From Candidatus Opimibacter iunctus (GTDB lineage: Bacteria; Bacteroidota; Bacteroidia; Chitinophagales; Saprospiraceae), in assembly GCA_016716665.1 (NCBI GenBank), contig JADJVH010000004.1:248001-312000 (forward strand): 64,000 nucleotides of DNA. Reading direction: 5' to 3'. A program made the position numbers and the translations under genes. Of this stretch, positions 42,977-52,377 are shown one piece after another; positions within the stretch are counted from its first letter, which is position 1; each line of letters starts with the position of its first letter. Below the pieces are notes generated by a model. The model saw nothing but the letters and a program-made list of their open reading frames with translations, was not told the origin of the DNA and ran no database searches.

Positions 42977-45900
42977 CTATTTCGCTTTGGGCTTCTTACC
43001 GAGAAACTCAGCGAAACTGTCATATTCCCTTCGATAAGCAAGTCCAACGCCTACTTTATTCTTTCGACCTTCAACCGTCAATGTATTTTCATTATACGCT
43101 CTTATTTTGAGTCGGCCATCAGGGGTCAGTTTGTAGCCAAAGGTCACATCACCTGCCCAATACTCTGACTGGGACAATGTCGTAGCACCTGTGACGTAGT
43201 CCCCTCCGACTTTCACTTCAAGACGGTCATTGAAAAACTCAAGAGGCAGCGAAACTTCCACGACGGTTGCATTGGGATCTTCAAGAGGATTAGCCTGATC
43301 GCCTACTGTACCTTGGGTAAGTGGCAGGTCAAGATTCATCTGAAACGTAATCCCTGACAATACGTCCCCTGTTGGTATGAGATTGCCCAACAAGCCTCCA
43401 AGATAGCTCGAGAGGGTTGCAGAAATCAATTCACTAAGTGTATTGTCAAGTCCTCCGGAAAGTAATAATCCAGAAGACGTACCGGACTTCGTTGGTAAAT
43501 ACCAGCCGGTGCTCAGCAAACCCACCACTTGCTGAAACATTGCATTCTCATTGGCCTTGAGGGTCGTCACTTTTGAATTTGTGTATCCTTTTAGTTCACC
43601 GGATAGTTCAGGAAATGCAATATCAAATCCAATATCAGGATGGAGCAGTGATCCGGTCAGCTTCATGTTCAGGTCCACTTTTGTACGCTCCTTAGACTGC
43701 TCATACACATTCTTCTGTGCTCCATTCGGATCTGTGATATACTCAGAGATGAGTGTATAAACCGGGGCTGAAAGGTCTTTATACTTGGCCTGCACGTTGA
43801 GTGTGGCATTGTAAGGATCCCCGTCCCATTGGATGACACCTCCAGGCTGCAACTCAAAAGGTTTACGGACTATCCGGAAATTGGTAAAAAGGTAATCCCC
43901 TTTTGCAATCTTGTAATTGCCATACATTGAAAAATTACCCAGGCGGTCCATGGATAGCGTCAGGTCTCCACTTCCCTGCCCCCGAAGGACTTCACCAGTA
44001 TTTTCATCAAAGATAAGTTCGACGATAGCATCTTCTGTGATCGTCATATTCATCGTCAGGTCGATGCCGCCAAAATTGATTGGCGTGGAGGTATTGACCG
44101 GCAACATTCCATTTTCGAGAAATACCACAAAATCCTTGACTGTCTCCGCGGATCCGCCAGTCAGCGGAATGTATATGTGTGTGCCCTTGGCCGTAGTGGT
44201 ATTGATGACCATCTTTGGATTGGCTACTGTACCGGTAAACCTTGCATACACTGATCCAATGCCTTTGCCATAGAAGACATTGTTTTCTTCTGAGGTCACA
44301 TCGAGTCCGAGGATCTTGTCTGATTTCAACGTAGCATTGAGTCCCAGATTTCGAAGATACCTGTGCGTGAGCCCGCCTTCTACGGTAGCTGTATTCCCTT
44401 GTACATCGTAGAGCTTGCATCCTGAAAGATCAATCATCGTCTCGGTGATGGTAAATGACTGATCATGGAAGGAATAAGCAGCTCCCAGATAATCGATGAC
44501 TGTACTCCCGTTGTAGACTTTTCCTTTACCATTTGGATTGAGGGCATTCGTTTTCCCTTTCAGGCTGAGGGTCATATCCACTGATCCCTCTGTATCCCTG
44601 ATGTTGCCACCAGGAGAAATTCGAGGAAGTCAAGCGGAAACTCCGTGGCGGTCAGGTCAAGCCGGAGATAGTTCTGCTCAGCCTTTGGTATGGATTTAAT
44701 CGGAGGACGTAGGCCCCTTTTTCCGAGGGTAGTGGCATTGTTGATCAGGGACAGGTTGATCCGGACAGAATCTTTAGGATCATTCATGACCGCATTGAGC
44801 ACCAACTGGCCATAAGGGACATTGTTGACCCGAAGGGCAGGCAGGTTGAGGACTGCTTCCATCTGGCGTATATCGTAGAGATTGTCCACTTCAAAATCAA
44901 GCGTATAGACACCAAAAAAATCAAACTTATCATTGATCCATATCTCATTGAGATAGCTGATATCGAAACCGGAAATGTATGCCTCAAGGCCCTTGTGATT
45001 GATATCATCGAGGATGATCTTCTGGTCCTTTGATACCAATTCAAAATTTTCAAGATTGAATTCTCCCTTGCGAATTTCAACCTTATTCCCCTTAGGTATG
45101 CTCCAGTCGTTGCCAAACATTGCCAATTCGATAGGATTAAGGGAGATGATCCAGTTTTCACCTTGCGGGTCAAGGTTAATATCAAGATTGAGTTCATCTA
45201 CAATATCGGCGAGCTGGTCAGTCTTGAAATTGAGTCTCACGCTGTCATTGGTAGCGAGGCCCTTGATAAAGACATCTTCAAAGAAGAAGCTCTCATTTAA
45301 ATCCGCGGCAGTCAGTTCGAGGTCTGCAGTAGCCCTGCCATTATCTTCTGAAAAAGTAATGAAGGCCCCATAGGCACTGATATTATTGAGGTGTAAGGCA
45401 GGAAGGTTAATGGTACCTGAGGTAGTGCCTTCAGCGAGATTAAGTCTTCCGCGTGTAGAGGCATTGACCAACCTGAGGCTGTCCACTCCTGCTAGATCAA
45501 ACCAATGCTTACTGTCATGCAGGGTGAGATCCCAGGAGAGGCGCTGTATGGGTTGCTTCTTCAATTCCTTTGTCGGCAGATCCACTGTCCTTGGATATTT
45601 GCCATGGAGATAGTACTGCATTTGCAACGGCAATAACAATGGATCGAAGAAGCCGGTGACTGTCCCTGAAAGGATGTCAGAAGAGATATTGAATATTCTG
45701 TCTCCTGATGTTGAATCAAGTGCTGCAGTGAGTTGAAGACTGTCCAATGTATAATCCACATCCTTGACATTCAAAACGATCTTCTCCCCATAAATGGATC
45801 CTTCAAGCTGGTCAAGCCGGCCTGCAAAGAGATTGACATTCAATATTCCCTTAAAGGTCATGGGTTCTTTGGACAATCCGAGTTCTCCAAAGTTGATACT

Positions 45901-47784
45901 ATCAATCCTGGAGATAAAATCAAGACGTGGCAGGCTGTCGCGCATATCGACAGTACCTTCAAAATGCATGTCCACATTGGGGTCGTTGATATCCATTGTC
46001 CCGCTGAAAAGCTTTCCTGTCACCTGACCGTCTACCCTTGCATCATGGTAGATATACCCTTTGTATCCAAGGGAAGAAAGTTGCCCGGTGATATCTGCAT
46101 ATAGTGATTCGGCAGAGAGTCCACGGCCTTCAATAACCCTGCCTGACATGGTTACCCGACCCAGGTCTTTATTGCCAGTAAATGTACCCAGGTCAAAATC
46201 CTGCAGTGCGATGCTCCCGGAATATTGTCCGTCAGCAATTCCCTGGACGATGTTCATGTTCATGTCAAGGGTTACTTTGCCAAGTGATGTATTGAAGGTC
46301 CCAAAGGCTACAAAATCATCCGGATAGCCGTCAAAATCTCCGGTAAAACTAATTTGTCCAAGCCTGTCTAAAACAGGCGGGATCTTCATCTTTGGAAAAA
46401 TACTTTTCAACGCTGCAGCACTAAAGGCAGACCTTTCCAGATCCAGGGTGATGAGTTGGGATCCGGGCACAGCGATATCTCTCGACTTGAAATCTCCTGT
46501 CAGGCTAAGCTTTCCGAGCCCGGCATTCATGTCTTTTATCCGCAGTCGGTTGACGTGCCCACTGACCTTTCCCTGCAGGGTAATGTCTTTGTCCGCATTG
46601 TCCATGAAAAAATCCACGTTTTGCAATCCCGGCGCTATGGACAGGAGGTCATTGACACGCAAACGGATATTGGCTTCAGGGATGGCAAGTCTGACAGAAT
46701 CCACAAACGACTTGAAATCTGTATATCCTGAGAATAAAAAGGAGATTGAATTCCTGATCTCACTGTCAGGTGTCCTGATCTGGAGGTCGTCAAGAATGAT
46801 ACCCTCGCGTGAGATAGCAGCCCTGGCAGCGGCGAGCGTATTGATCTCAAACCCATTTTGATGAAGGGCATGTATATTGATATCCTTTGCCTTAAAATCC
46901 CATCCCCTGATGATCAGGGAGTCCATCCGGATATCAAGATCCTCCAATACCATGTGCGCATAATCAATCCCACGGCCGTTTGGATAAAATACTGCAGGTT
47001 TTGTGCGGTTATCAATGCTGATTTTCCCATTCGTCAGTCTCCAGGAGTCTACATTGATAGCCCATGGCTTAGAAATGGCCGTGGATGCAGCTATGGGCTC
47101 GCCTATGGGCAACCGATTGACCATCTGAATCTCTGGACCATCAAGATCGAGATCTGCGATACTAATGTATTTATTGACAATATTGAGCGTATCAATCTGT
47201 ATATCTGCACGCTTCAGGGAGAAGTTCATCAATGTGCCACTGGTCTCATCATCAACTCTGACCCGCAGTGCATTGGCATTAAGTGATTTGAGGTCCAGGA
47301 CAAAATCAGCCTTGTTTGGATTCCTGGGAGGCAGTAGCCGTAACAAAGTGACATCAAGGTTGGTGAGGCTGTCTCCTGCGATCCGATGTATATTGAGAAA
47401 CCCCTCATCGATACCAATCTGTGAAATTGTAATCCGCCGCGAAAGGATATCCCAGATGCGCTTGTAATCCACATTGAGCCTGTCGGCATATATCAGGGTA
47501 TCTGAAGGATGCTCAGGAGATGAAATCAGGATCTTCTTTAATGTGAGGTCAGATATCGGATTGAATGAAAATCCGCCTATTGAAACATGTGTGTTCAATT
47601 TACTGCTGATGACAGTGGTGAGCTTATTTACACCCCATCGCTGCACAGCCGGAATGTGAAGAGACAATACGATAGCAAAAGTCAGCAGGATCAGGGTGGC
47701 GATGATACGCTCGACCCAGAGAAAGAACCGCTTTCGCTTCTTTACTTCCTCCGGTGGTATGATATCCTGTCCCTCTTTATGCAT
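42977..47784 (-). CDS. tamB: TamB-like translocation and assembly protein, apparent frameshift
   Basis: Two frames join to about 1,600 residues, the normal size. The upstream part (47784-44572, 1,070 residues) starts with a cytoplasmic charged stretch and one membrane helix (about 22-45), then a long repetitive beta region of AsmA/TamB type. The downstream part (to 42977) holds the DUF490/TamB C-terminal domain (GGVIQWDGDPYNATLNVQAKY, DIGFDIAFPELSG). The frame breaks near 44610-44616: ctcctggtggc reads FLPGGN only if one C is added. Length 2 modulo 3, so a single-base loss. It would bridge inner and outer membrane and move lipids or help barrel assembly. Confidence 0.88.
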
Positions 47785-47818
47785 GCTTAGTATAATAACG
47801 CTGGATAGTGAGAAGTTC

Positions 47819-48703
47819 TCATATCTGGCCTATTCTTTTATTATTATGAAGGTCCACCGAACGGATTTTGTTGAATACCGCAATGGTATCCTTTGCCGGC
47901 AGGACATCATGTACTCTCAAAATCGATGCCCCATTTTGCAGGGCCACCATGTGCAGGGCGGTCGTGGCTTCAAGTGTTTCTTCAGCCGGCCTGCCAATCG
48001 TTTTACTCAAGGTTGATTTCCGGCTGACACCAACCAGCAATGGCCTGTTGAGCAACCGGAAGCTATCCAGCCGGGCGATAAGCTCATAGTTTTGCTCCAT
48101 CGTTTTGGCAAATCCAAAACCCGGATCCAGTATAATCTCTGTCACCCCGGCTTGCCTGGCGATCTGCAATCTATTAACAAAATACTTTAATAGATCAGCT
48201 ATAACATCCTTATAGTCTGTATATTGATGCATAGTTTCCGGAGTTCCCCGAAGATGCATCATCACATAGGCAACCTGCCGATCTGCAACAACCTTAAACA
48301 TTCGATCATCCAATTGGCCTCCGGAGACATCATTGACCATCGTTGCTCCGGCTTTAATGCTTTCCTCGGCTACTATTGCCCTGTAGGTATCTACCGAAAT
48401 AATGACCTCAGGGAAATGGGCGTGTATGGCTTCGATGACTGGCACTACCCTGGCAATCTCTTCATTCACAGAGATTTCCTTTGCGCCCGGCCTGGTAGAC
48501 ATTCCGCCTATATCAAGGATTGCAGCCCCATCTGAGAGCATACGCCGTGCCATACCCAAGGCTGTTTCGACAGCCCCATCGGCCCTGCTTGATGCGTAAA
48601 ATGAATCAGGGGTAGCATTAACAATCCCCATAATTAAAGGATTTGTAAGCTCAATAAGCTGATTTCCACACCTTAATGTATTTTGGTACTCCCCTCTTAA
48701 CAT
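47819..48703 (-). CDS. folP: Dihydropteroate synthase
   Basis: 294 residues from the ATG at 48703; the frame extends to 48766 across the divergent gene start, which is rejected. Joins p-aminobenzoate to dihydropterin pyrophosphate in folate synthesis. Family motifs: LIMGIVNATPDSF (early), ILDIGGMSTRPGA (about 77-89), MVNDVSGG, ILDPGFGFAKT and VGVSRKSTLSK (the last binding pterin and phosphate). Divergent from the M23 peptidase gene. Confidence 0.94.
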   Translation of the reverse strand: MLRGEYQNTLRCGNQLIELTNPLIMGIVNATPDSFYASSRADGAVETALGMARRMLSDGAAILDIGGMSTRPGAKEISVNEEIARVVPVIEAIHAHFPEVIISVDTYRAIVAEESIKAGATMVNDVSGGQLDDRMFKVVADRQVAYVMMHLRGTPETMHQYTDYKDVIADLLKYFVNRLQIARQAGVTEIILDPGFGFAKTMEQNYELIARLDSFRLLNRPLLVGVSRKSTLSKTIGRPAEETLEATTALHMVALQNGASILRVHDVLPAKDTIAVFNKIRSVDLHNNKRIGQI

Positions 48704-48714
48704 TTCCTTAAGCC

Positions 48715-48743
48715 TTGCTTTAAAGAGTAAAAAACTATCTTGC
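48715..48743 (+). promoter_or_regulatory. Candidate promoter of M23 peptidase gene
   Basis: ttg at 48715-48717 and tatcttgc at 48736-48743, 18 bases apart. The predicted transcript start lies a few bases before the TTG start codon at 48759. Confidence 0.45.
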
Positions 48744-48758
48744 GACAAAATTAAGCCA

Positions 48759-50042
48759 TTGACCAAGACTCATCTCACAAGGTATGGCATTTCTGTGCTG
48801 CTCATCCTAAGCACAGCTGCCGCGCTCAATGTAGCTAAATCGATCACTGGTGGATTGAAATCCCAGGGGGTCGAAAAAGCGTGCGAAGACAACTGCCAGC
48901 AATACCTTCATTGGGATCTTGGACTAGTCGGACTCGAGAAACTGCTCATCCAGCCAAATGATATGCTTGGCAACCTGCTCTCCAGTCGTGGCGTAGAATA
49001 TTTTAAGATAGACCAACTCATCCGGGCAGCAAGTTCCATTTTTCCCTTTCGCTCGATTCGTGCCGGAAAGGAACTGACGATCGTAACCGACCTTGCTGAT
49101 TCAAGTGTACAAGCCCTGGTCTATGAGCCTGATCCTTATCGCCGTATCCTCTTCCACCTCGAGGATAGCATCAGGGTGGAGGTCCAGCAAAAAGAAACTG
49201 AAACCAAAGTCGAAACTGCCGGAGGCACCATCGACCAATCCCTTTGGGTGAGTATGGACGAACAAGATCTTCCCTATGAATTGATTTCTGCGATGGAAGA
49301 TGCTCTTGGGTGGTCTGTTGACTTCTATCATATCCAGAAAGGGGATTCCTACAAACTGGTCTATGAGCGCAAATACGTGGAAGGCAAGCCAATGGGTATT
49401 GGCAAGTTGATTGGTGCAGAATATACTTCAGGAACTTCAGAATACTATTCAATCCGCTACAACAGCGGCAAGCATGACGGATACTTCGATCTTGAAGGCC
49501 GCCCGATGAAGAAAGCTTTTCTCAAGTCTCCTGTAGAATACAGCCGTATTTCCAGCAGGTTTTCAAACAACCGCTTCCATCCGATCCTGAAAAGGAACAA
49601 AGGTCATTTTGGTACAGATTACGCGGCTCCTTGTGGCACCCCCATCAGGGCAGTTGCTGATGGCCGCATAACCGCTGCATCGTACACTTCAGGCAATGGC
49701 AACTTTGTCAAGATGAAGCATGATAAGACGTACGAAACTCAATATCTCCATATGTCGAAGTTTGGCCCCGGCATCCGCCCGGGCACCATGGTCAAACAAG
49801 GACAAACTATCGGCTATATCGGCCAGACAGGCTTAGCGACAGGTTGCCACGTCTGCTTCCGCTTCTGGAAAAACGGCAAGCAAGTCGATCACCTGAAAGA
49901 GAAGATGCCTCCTCCACAAGCCATGGAGCCATCACAACTACCTGAGTACTTTAAGATCAGAAATGAAGTCAAGGCAATGCTTGATGGAGTAGATGTCAAG
50001 AAAGCACCGGTGGTGAAGGAGATAGATCTGTTTCAGTCCTAA
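48759..50042 (+). CDS. M23 family peptidoglycan endopeptidase-like protein
   Basis: 427 residues from TTG at 48759; no ATG precedes the membrane/signal segment (about 9-27), so TTG is preferred. A LysM/opacity-like N-part (about 50-290) is followed by the LytM domain: GHFGTDYAAP (Zn ligands His and Asp), then YLHMSKF and TGLATGCHVCFRFW. The last zinc motif reads HVC rather than HxH, as I recall for this Bacteroidota subgroup. It probably cleaves peptide cross-links or regulates amidases in the periplasm. Confidence 0.85.
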   Translation: MTKTHLTRYGISVLLILSTAAALNVAKSITGGLKSQGVEKACEDNCQQYLHWDLGLVGLEKLLIQPNDMLGNLLSSRGVEYFKIDQLIRAASSIFPFRSIRAGKELTIVTDLADSSVQALVYEPDPYRRILFHLEDSIRVEVQQKETETKVETAGGTIDQSLWVSMDEQDLPYELISAMEDALGWSVDFYHIQKGDSYKLVYERKYVEGKPMGIGKLIGAEYTSGTSEYYSIRYNSGKHDGYFDLEGRPMKKAFLKSPVEYSRISSRFSNNRFHPILKRNKGHFGTDYAAPCGTPIRAVADGRITAASYTSGNGNFVKMKHDKTYETQYLHMSKFGPGIRPGTMVKQGQTIGYIGQTGLATGCHVCFRFWKNGKQVDHLKEKMPPPQAMEPSQLPEYFKIRNEVKAMLDGVDVKKAPVVKEIDLFQS

Positions 50043-50096
50043 AAGCTATCGGTGATTGGTGATCAGTGATCTGTGATCAGTTATAGGAACACTAAT

Positions 50097-50161
50097 GCCC
50101 CAGCGGGGCAAAAGGTCGGTAGCAAAGGTCAAGAAAAGCAATTCTCGCTCCGTAGGTGCGA
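50097..50161. repeat. REP-like palindrome pair
   Basis: gccccagcggggc is a perfect 6-base-arm hairpin, and tcgctccgtaggtgcga an imperfect one 35 bases away. The second is of a type I recall as widely dispersed in Bacteroidota genomes. Confidence 0.6.
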
Positions 50162-50212
50162 AACCGGGCATGATTGGCTGTTGGTTTCAATTTGAATATT
50201 AAGGAAATGGTA

Positions 50213-50268
50213 TTCGGTGATCGGTGATCAGAGATCGGTGATCAGAGATCGGTGATCGGTGATCAGTG
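50213..50268. repeat. Degenerate gatcggtgatcagagatc repeat
   Basis: About 55 bases of gatc-type units, a longer array than 50045-50082 in the same spacer. Confidence 0.7.
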
Positions 50269-50329
50269 TCTTGTCAAAGAATAAGTTTACAGTTTAGCTT
50301 ATTGCCCACTGCTTATTGCCTACTGAAAA

Positions 50330-50359
50330 CTGGTAGCTGGAGGCTGGTAGCTGGTAGCT
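50330..50359. repeat. ctggtagctgg repeat
   Basis: Three to four units of ctggtag, the reverse complement of the array at 28915-28945, adjacent to the histidine kinase stop. Confidence 0.65.
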
Positions 50360-50362
50360 TTT

Positions 50363-51418
50363 TCAATCTGCAGCTTTATCTAACGTAAATCCGAAAGTGG
50401 AACCCTTTCCTGTCGTAGACCTCACATTGACGGATTGATTATGGGCTTCCAGGATATGCTTGACGATGGAGAGTCCGAGTCCTGATCCTCCGGATTCACG
50501 GCTGCGGCTCTTGTCGACACGATAGAAGCGGTCAAAGAGATGCTTGAGATGTTTTTCTTCGATCCCGATGCCATTGTCTGACACTTCGACAAGGATCTGC
50601 CTGTCCATGACATAAAAACTGACCTTGGTCACCCCATGATCAATGCCATACTTGATGGAGTTGAGGGTAAGGTTAGTCAGTACCTGGCGGATTCCTTCGC
50701 GGTCTCCCATCACCATATAGGATTTGTCGGCACCTTCCTTAAAAGCCAGGGTGATGTGTCGGGGACGGGCGTTGACTTCAAGGTCATTGAACACCTCTTT
50801 GACCAGGGCTTTGATATCAAACTTCTGAATGTCAAGGATCAGATCCTCAGACTCAAGCTTGCTGATCTCTTCAAGATCCTGTACGATGGTCAGCAGGCGT
50901 TCTACATTAAATGCAGCACGCTCAAGATATTTCATATTGACGTTTTCATCATACAGGCCGCCATCGATCAGCGTATAGATATATCCCTGGATAGAAAATA
51001 TAGGCGTCTTGAGCTCGTGTGACACATTGCCGATATACCGCTTACGATAGGCTTCCAGTCCTTTAAGTGTTTCGATCTCGTCTTGTTGTGATTCGGCCCA
51101 TTGGGTGACTTCCTGCTCGACGCCATCGAGTATCTGATTGTCCCCCTGCGGTAAGTGCCGTTTGTCCGGAACTGATGTCTTTGACCGACGGATGATCTTA
51201 TAGATGAGCTTGATCCGCCTGTAGATATAGCGATCCAGAATAAATTGTATGGTGACAAAGGCAAAGAGCCCTACACCGAGAACCATGGCAAATGCATACT
51301 TACCGGCAAGCGGACTGAAAAGCACTTTTTCGCCGATCCAAATCCAGGAAGCCGCAAACAGGGTAATCGCCAATGCACCCAGAAGTGACATGGTGCGCAG
51401 GCTGATATTTTTAAACAT
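50363..51418 (-). CDS. PhoR-like sensor histidine kinase
   Basis: 351 residues. Two membrane helices (about 9-30 and 36-60) with only a very short periplasmic loop; then a coil and HisKA with the phospho-accepting His in VSHELKTPIFSIQGY (about 134-148). The ATPase domain has a Asn box (LTLNSIKYGI), DNGIGIEEKHL and SGGSGLGLSIVKHI. No response regulator is adjacent in the window; the upstream genes are DUF4296 and SixA. The signal may be membrane state, as the sensor region is minimal. Confidence 0.92.
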   Translation of the reverse strand: MFKNISLRTMSLLGALAITLFAASWIWIGEKVLFSPLAGKYAFAMVLGVGLFAFVTIQFILDRYIYRRIKLIYKIIRRSKTSVPDKRHLPQGDNQILDGVEQEVTQWAESQQDEIETLKGLEAYRKRYIGNVSHELKTPIFSIQGYIYTLIDGGLYDENVNMKYLERAAFNVERLLTIVQDLEEISKLESEDLILDIQKFDIKALVKEVFNDLEVNARPRHITLAFKEGADKSYMVMGDREGIRQVLTNLTLNSIKYGIDHGVTKVSFYVMDRQILVEVSDNGIGIEEKHLKHLFDRFYRVDKSRSRESGGSGLGLSIVKHILEAHNQSVNVRSTTGKGSTFGFTLDKAAD

Positions 51419-51430
51419 AAGGATTTTCCT

Positions 51431-51754
51431 TTAACGTAATGAGTCCGACAAGACCTGGACCCGCTCCATAATCTCTTTCAGCTTTTTAGGATCGGTCTCC
51501 AGTTTTCGTATTTCTTCTTCAAGGTCAGTTTTTGGATGCTTGTATATTTCAACATAGCGAAGCCAGAAGATGTCCTTCAACGAATCCTGTTTGCCCCCGC
51601 GCACCTCTGCCAATGCCACTTCACTGAATTGAAGATCAAACATAAGGTGCGCAAGCTGATCATCAGTTAACGTATAGTTTACATTGCTTTTCTGGCGGGT
51701 GCATCCAGCAACCAGGATGAGCACCCAACAGAAAATCGATATGGTCCTGATCAT
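51431..51754 (-). CDS. DUF4296 lipoprotein
   Basis: 107 residues. Lipobox LVAGC (about 14-18), then YTLTDDQLAHLMFDLQFSE and a charged helical tail. The family is restricted to Bacteroidota and has no known function. It overlaps sixA by four bases and ends 12 bases before the histidine kinase, so the three form an operon. Confidence 0.85.
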   Translation of the reverse strand: MIRTISIFCWVLILVAGCTRQKSNVNYTLTDDQLAHLMFDLQFSEVALAEVRGGKQDSLKDIFWLRYVEIYKHPKTDLEEEIRKLETDPKKLKEIMERVQVLSDSLR

Positions 51755-52254
51755 AGCTTAAACTGTTTAGGATAATGAAACCCTATAAAGGCAGCATGTT
51801 CAGGTTTAAACTTTTCCCATGAATTGATCATGAGTTGCGCATGGACTATCCCGCATGTGGGAACATCATCGATATGCACACCAGCTATGCTATTGGCCAC
51901 CCAGGTAAATGTCGGATTGTGGCCGAATACATAGACGAACCTTGCCGAATCAGGTGCTCCGCGTAAAACCTCGTACACGGTTTCGGCCGAGGCTTCGTAT
52001 AAAGCCTTGGTGACTTGAAATTGCTGCTCAGTGAGTCCGAATTCCTTTTTGAAAAATTCGGCTGTCGACCTGGCCCTATTTGCGGCAGAGGTGATGATAT
52101 AATCAGGTATCAGGCCCAATTCATGCATTTTGAGGGCCATCATGGGGGCATCATGGAGTCCCCTGGTGTCCAGTGGACGGTCAAAATCAGCCAATCCGGG
52201 GTGATCCCAGTTAGATTTAGCATGACGGACAAAACAAACATCTTTTACTTCCAT
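51751..52254 (-). CDS. sixA: SixA-like histidine phosphatase
   Basis: 167 residues. Phosphoglycerate-mutase-type fold: the phosphohistidine motif CFVRHAKSNW (about 7-16), ADFDRPLDTRG (about 22-32), TSAANRARSTAEF and FVYVFGHNPTFTWVAN, whose second His completes the site. SixA removes phosphate from phosphohistidine in phosphorelay proteins. Its co-transcription with a histidine kinase is suggestive of a role on that kinase or its relay, though this is inference. Confidence 0.9.
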   Translation of the reverse strand: MEVKDVCFVRHAKSNWDHPGLADFDRPLDTRGLHDAPMMALKMHELGLIPDYIITSAANRARSTAEFFKKEFGLTEQQFQVTKALYEASAETVYEVLRGAPDSARFVYVFGHNPTFTWVANSIAGVHIDDVPTCGIVHAQLMINSWEKFKPEHAAFIGFHYPKQFKL

Positions 52255-52272
52255 AGGACAGCATTACCTTAG

Positions 52273-52280
52273 CAAATTTA
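52273..52280 (-). promoter_or_regulatory. Candidate -7 box (TAAATTTG) of sixA operon
   Basis: Exact TAnnTTTG match on the minus strand, 18 bases before the start of sixA. Confidence 0.5.
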
Positions 52281-52377
52281 TGTGTAACCAAGGGGAATGC
52301 CTGTATGAAATGAACCAAATTATGCCAAACAAGGCTATAAATCACAAATACGTCCATATCATTAGCCTCACCAGGAG

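Larger units (their letters stand above)
50043..50362. other. Repeat-filled intergenic stretch
   Basis: No gene. It contains two gatc-type arrays (50045-50082 and 50213-50268), the palindromes gccccagcggggc (50097-50109) and tcgctccgtaggtgcga (50145-50161), a gcccactgcttattgcctactg segment, and the ctggtagctgg array at 50330-50359. Confidence 0.75.
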
